NCBI RefSeq assembly: GCF_002591975.1
Contig: NZ_NVQE01000007.1
Span: forward strand, 112,240-176,239
Reading direction: 5' to 3'
DNA: 64,000 nucleotides
From: Mycobacterium neglectum
GTDB taxonomy: Bacteria; Actinomycetota; Actinomycetes; Mycobacteriales; Mycobacteriaceae
Shown: piece after piece, positions 62,815 to 64,000 of the stretch
Position numbering within the stretch: the stretch's first letter is position 1
Layout of the letters: every line of letters starts with the position of its first letter
Translations under genes and position numbers: made by a program
Notes under the pieces: model-generated
Told to the model about the DNA's origin: nothing
Seen by the model: the letters and a program-made list of their open reading frames with translations, nothing else
Database searches by the model: none

Positions 62815-63666
62815 GTGCCCCAGATGGATCGCCGCAACATGATGATGATGACGGGTCTCGGCTTCTTGGCCGCCGCGATTCCCGCCGCCCAAGCCCACGC
62901 CAGCCCGACAAACCGCACGCCACTACCGGCGCAACCGCCGACTGCCGACCCGGGAACCTACATCTTCCACGACGAGTTCGACGGTCCTGCGGGATCTGCG
63001 CCGGATCCGTCCAAGTGGTTGGTCCAGACCTGGCAGGACGAGGTATACCCGCCGGTCGTGGGCATATACCGCGACGATCGCCGAAACGTCTTCGTCGACG
63101 GCAACTCCAACCTCGTGCTGATGGCCACCAACGACATGGGCACGTTCTACGGCGGCAAGCTGCGGGGTATCTGGCGCGGCATGATCAACCAGACGTGGGA
63201 AGCGCGAGTCAAACTCGACTGCCTGACGCCAGGCTGCTGGCCGGCGTTCTGGGCCGTCAACGAGGATCCGCTGCCCGACGGCGAGGTCGACGTCTTCGAG
63301 TGGTACGGCAACGACCAGTGGGCCCCGGGAACGACGGTGCACGCGGCGTCCAACGGCAAGACCTGGGAGGGCAAGTCGATCCCCGGTCTGGTCGACAACG
63401 CCTGGCACACCTGGCGGATGCATTGGGGCGAGGACGGTTTCACGTTCTGGCGGGATTACGTGGACGGTGCCGAACCGTACTTCCATGTGCCGCCCAACCC
63501 GATTCAGGTGTCGGGCCGACCCGACGACTGGCGGTGGCCCTTCAGCATCCCCGGCTATTGGATGCAGCCCATGTTCACCCTCGCGATCGGGGGGCCCGGC
63601 GGCGGCAATCCGGCCCTTGGTCGTTTCCCGGCGGCGATGCTGGTCGACTACCTCCGCGTTTGGTAA
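62815..63666 (+). CDS. Secreted glycoside hydrolase family 16 protein (Rv0315 homologue)
   Basis: This 283-residue protein has a signal peptide with twin arginines (MDRRNMMMMTGLGFLAAAIPAAQAHA), probably Tat-exported. The GH16 domain carries the catalytic pattern GEVDVFEW: nucleophile E157, D159 and acid/base E162. It has the same start and length as M. tuberculosis Rv0315 and keeps all three catalytic residues. It should cleave beta-1,3-glucan-like or related polymers in the cell envelope or outside. The GTG at 62815 has AGGGTGG upstream. Confidence 0.92.
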   Translation: MPQMDRRNMMMMTGLGFLAAAIPAAQAHASPTNRTPLPAQPPTADPGTYIFHDEFDGPAGSAPDPSKWLVQTWQDEVYPPVVGIYRDDRRNVFVDGNSNLVLMATNDMGTFYGGKLRGIWRGMINQTWEARVKLDCLTPGCWPAFWAVNEDPLPDGEVDVFEWYGNDQWAPGTTVHAASNGKTWEGKSIPGLVDNAWHTWRMHWGEDGFTFWRDYVDGAEPYFHVPPNPIQVSGRPDDWRWPFSIPGYWMQPMFTLAIGGPGGGNPALGRFPAAMLVDYLRVW

Positions 63667-63670
63667 GCGT

Positions 63671-63958
63671 TCATCGCGTCGCTTTGATGACCTGAACCAG
63701 GTTGAACTGCCAGCGCTCCACCAGTCGGTAGCCGTGCTCGCGAGTGACCGCGAACGCAGGGGTGCCGCCGAATAGTGTGCCCGGCTCCATCACCGGATTC
63801 TGTTCGTGGGCAGGCCTTGCCGGGTCGGCCTGGGTGATGATCCACACGATGCGGCAGACACTCAGCGGCCCTGCCGACGCCTCCGGTATGAGGTTGGTGT
63901 CGAAGACGTCGCGGCGTTCGGTCGCCTTCTGCCACAGGCTGATATCGACCGCGTTCCG
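63671..63958 (-). CDS. 3' end of a gene (C-terminal part of an uncharacterised protein), truncated at the sequence end
   Basis: On the minus strand a frame of about 96 residues ends at the TGA 63671-63673. It reads as a well-behaved globular C-terminus (KATERRDVFDTN, then IWIITQADPARPAHEQNPV and TLFGGTPAFAVTREHGYRL). No start codon lies in frame at its beginning, and the sequence turns into adapter at about 63965, so the 5' part is missing. An in-frame stop at 63959-63961 probably reflects an error near the contig end. I do not recognise the family. Confidence 0.5.
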   Translation of the reverse strand, partial: RNAVDISLWQKATERRDVFDTNLIPEASAGPLSVCRIVWIITQADPARPAHEQNPVMEPGTLFGGTPAFAVTREHGYRLVERWQFNLVQVIKATR

Positions 63959-63964
63959 TCAGGC

Positions 63965-64000
63965 CTGTCTCTTATCCACCTCTTACGCCGCCGACTGTAA
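63965..64000. other. Sequencing-adapter (Nextera mosaic end) contamination at the contig end
   Basis: From 63965 the sequence begins CTGTCTCTTAT, the reverse complement of the Tn5 mosaic end. It then follows the Nextera adapter (CACATCT, GACGC, TGCCGAC) with a few mismatches, which fits an error-containing read-through. These bases are not genomic. Confidence 0.85.

Overview
The window looks like a chromosomal stretch of a non-tuberculous Mycobacterium/Mycolicibacterium. GC is high, and the genes closely resemble M. tuberculosis PrrA/PrrB, CtpE, EchA6, AccD3, GltA2, CitA and the Rv0315, Rv0897c, Rv0898c, Rv0906, Rv0907, Rv0909 and Rv0910 families. FadD, SDR, TetR and P450 genes are abundant, and starts are often GTG with ATGA/GTGA overlaps. 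The last 36 bases match a degraded Nextera adapter, so the right edge is probably a contig end. No stretch over 300 bases lacks a gene. I saw no tRNA, rRNA, CRISPR array or intact insertion sequence.

Region 1 (1-19722) is a catabolic or biosynthetic island. It starts with a FadD-SDR-FadD operon (the first FadD is cut by the window edge) and a Rossmann protein. A leftward operon (SDR, DapB-like, molybdopterin oxidoreductase; 8365-4234) faces a rightward array. The array holds two related TetR regulators, two near-identical five-helix membrane proteins, two tiny membrane peptides and a NorD-like VWA / NorQ-like AAA+ pair. After these come a one-helix protein, two P450s, two more DapB-like oxidoreductases, a VOC protein and a bacterial homologue of the ERG2 sterol isomerase / sigma-1 receptor family. 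Three copies of one palindromic operator (ATTGAC-N4-GTCART) overlap its promoters, so it behaves as one regulon. NorQ/NorD pairs usually load or activate metal enzymes. My best inference is an undescribed membrane metalloenzyme, matured by this pair, working with P450s on an isoprenoid or sterol-like substrate.

Region 2 (19809-28320) is a conserved mycobacterial block: VOC protein, Rv0910/Rv0909 pair, ctpE, lipoprotein beta-lactamase-like Rv0907, metallo-hydrolase Rv0906 and echA6 leftward, then accD3 divergent. In M. tuberculosis prrA follows accD3 directly.

Region 3 (28327-50409) is about 22 kb lying between accD3 and prrA. It holds a YhgE/Pip exporter with a degenerate ABC ATPase, and a TetR/FAD-monooxygenase pair with two operators. 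Next are a FadD, an epoxide hydrolase and FMO-like gene pair, and an SDR/SnoaL/F420-type reductase operon with its TetR. The rest is three ABC exporter genes, a single-domain voltage-gated cation channel, a split chromate transporter and a phospholipase-D protein.

Region 4 (50475-63964) returns to conserved core: prrA-prrB, an FKBP, DUF2630, an Rv0897c-like oxidoreductase, MFS-MarR, gltA2, TetR, MFS, pdxH, citA, a mycothiol-dependent-isomerase-like protein, a secreted GH16 protein and the end of an unidentified gene.
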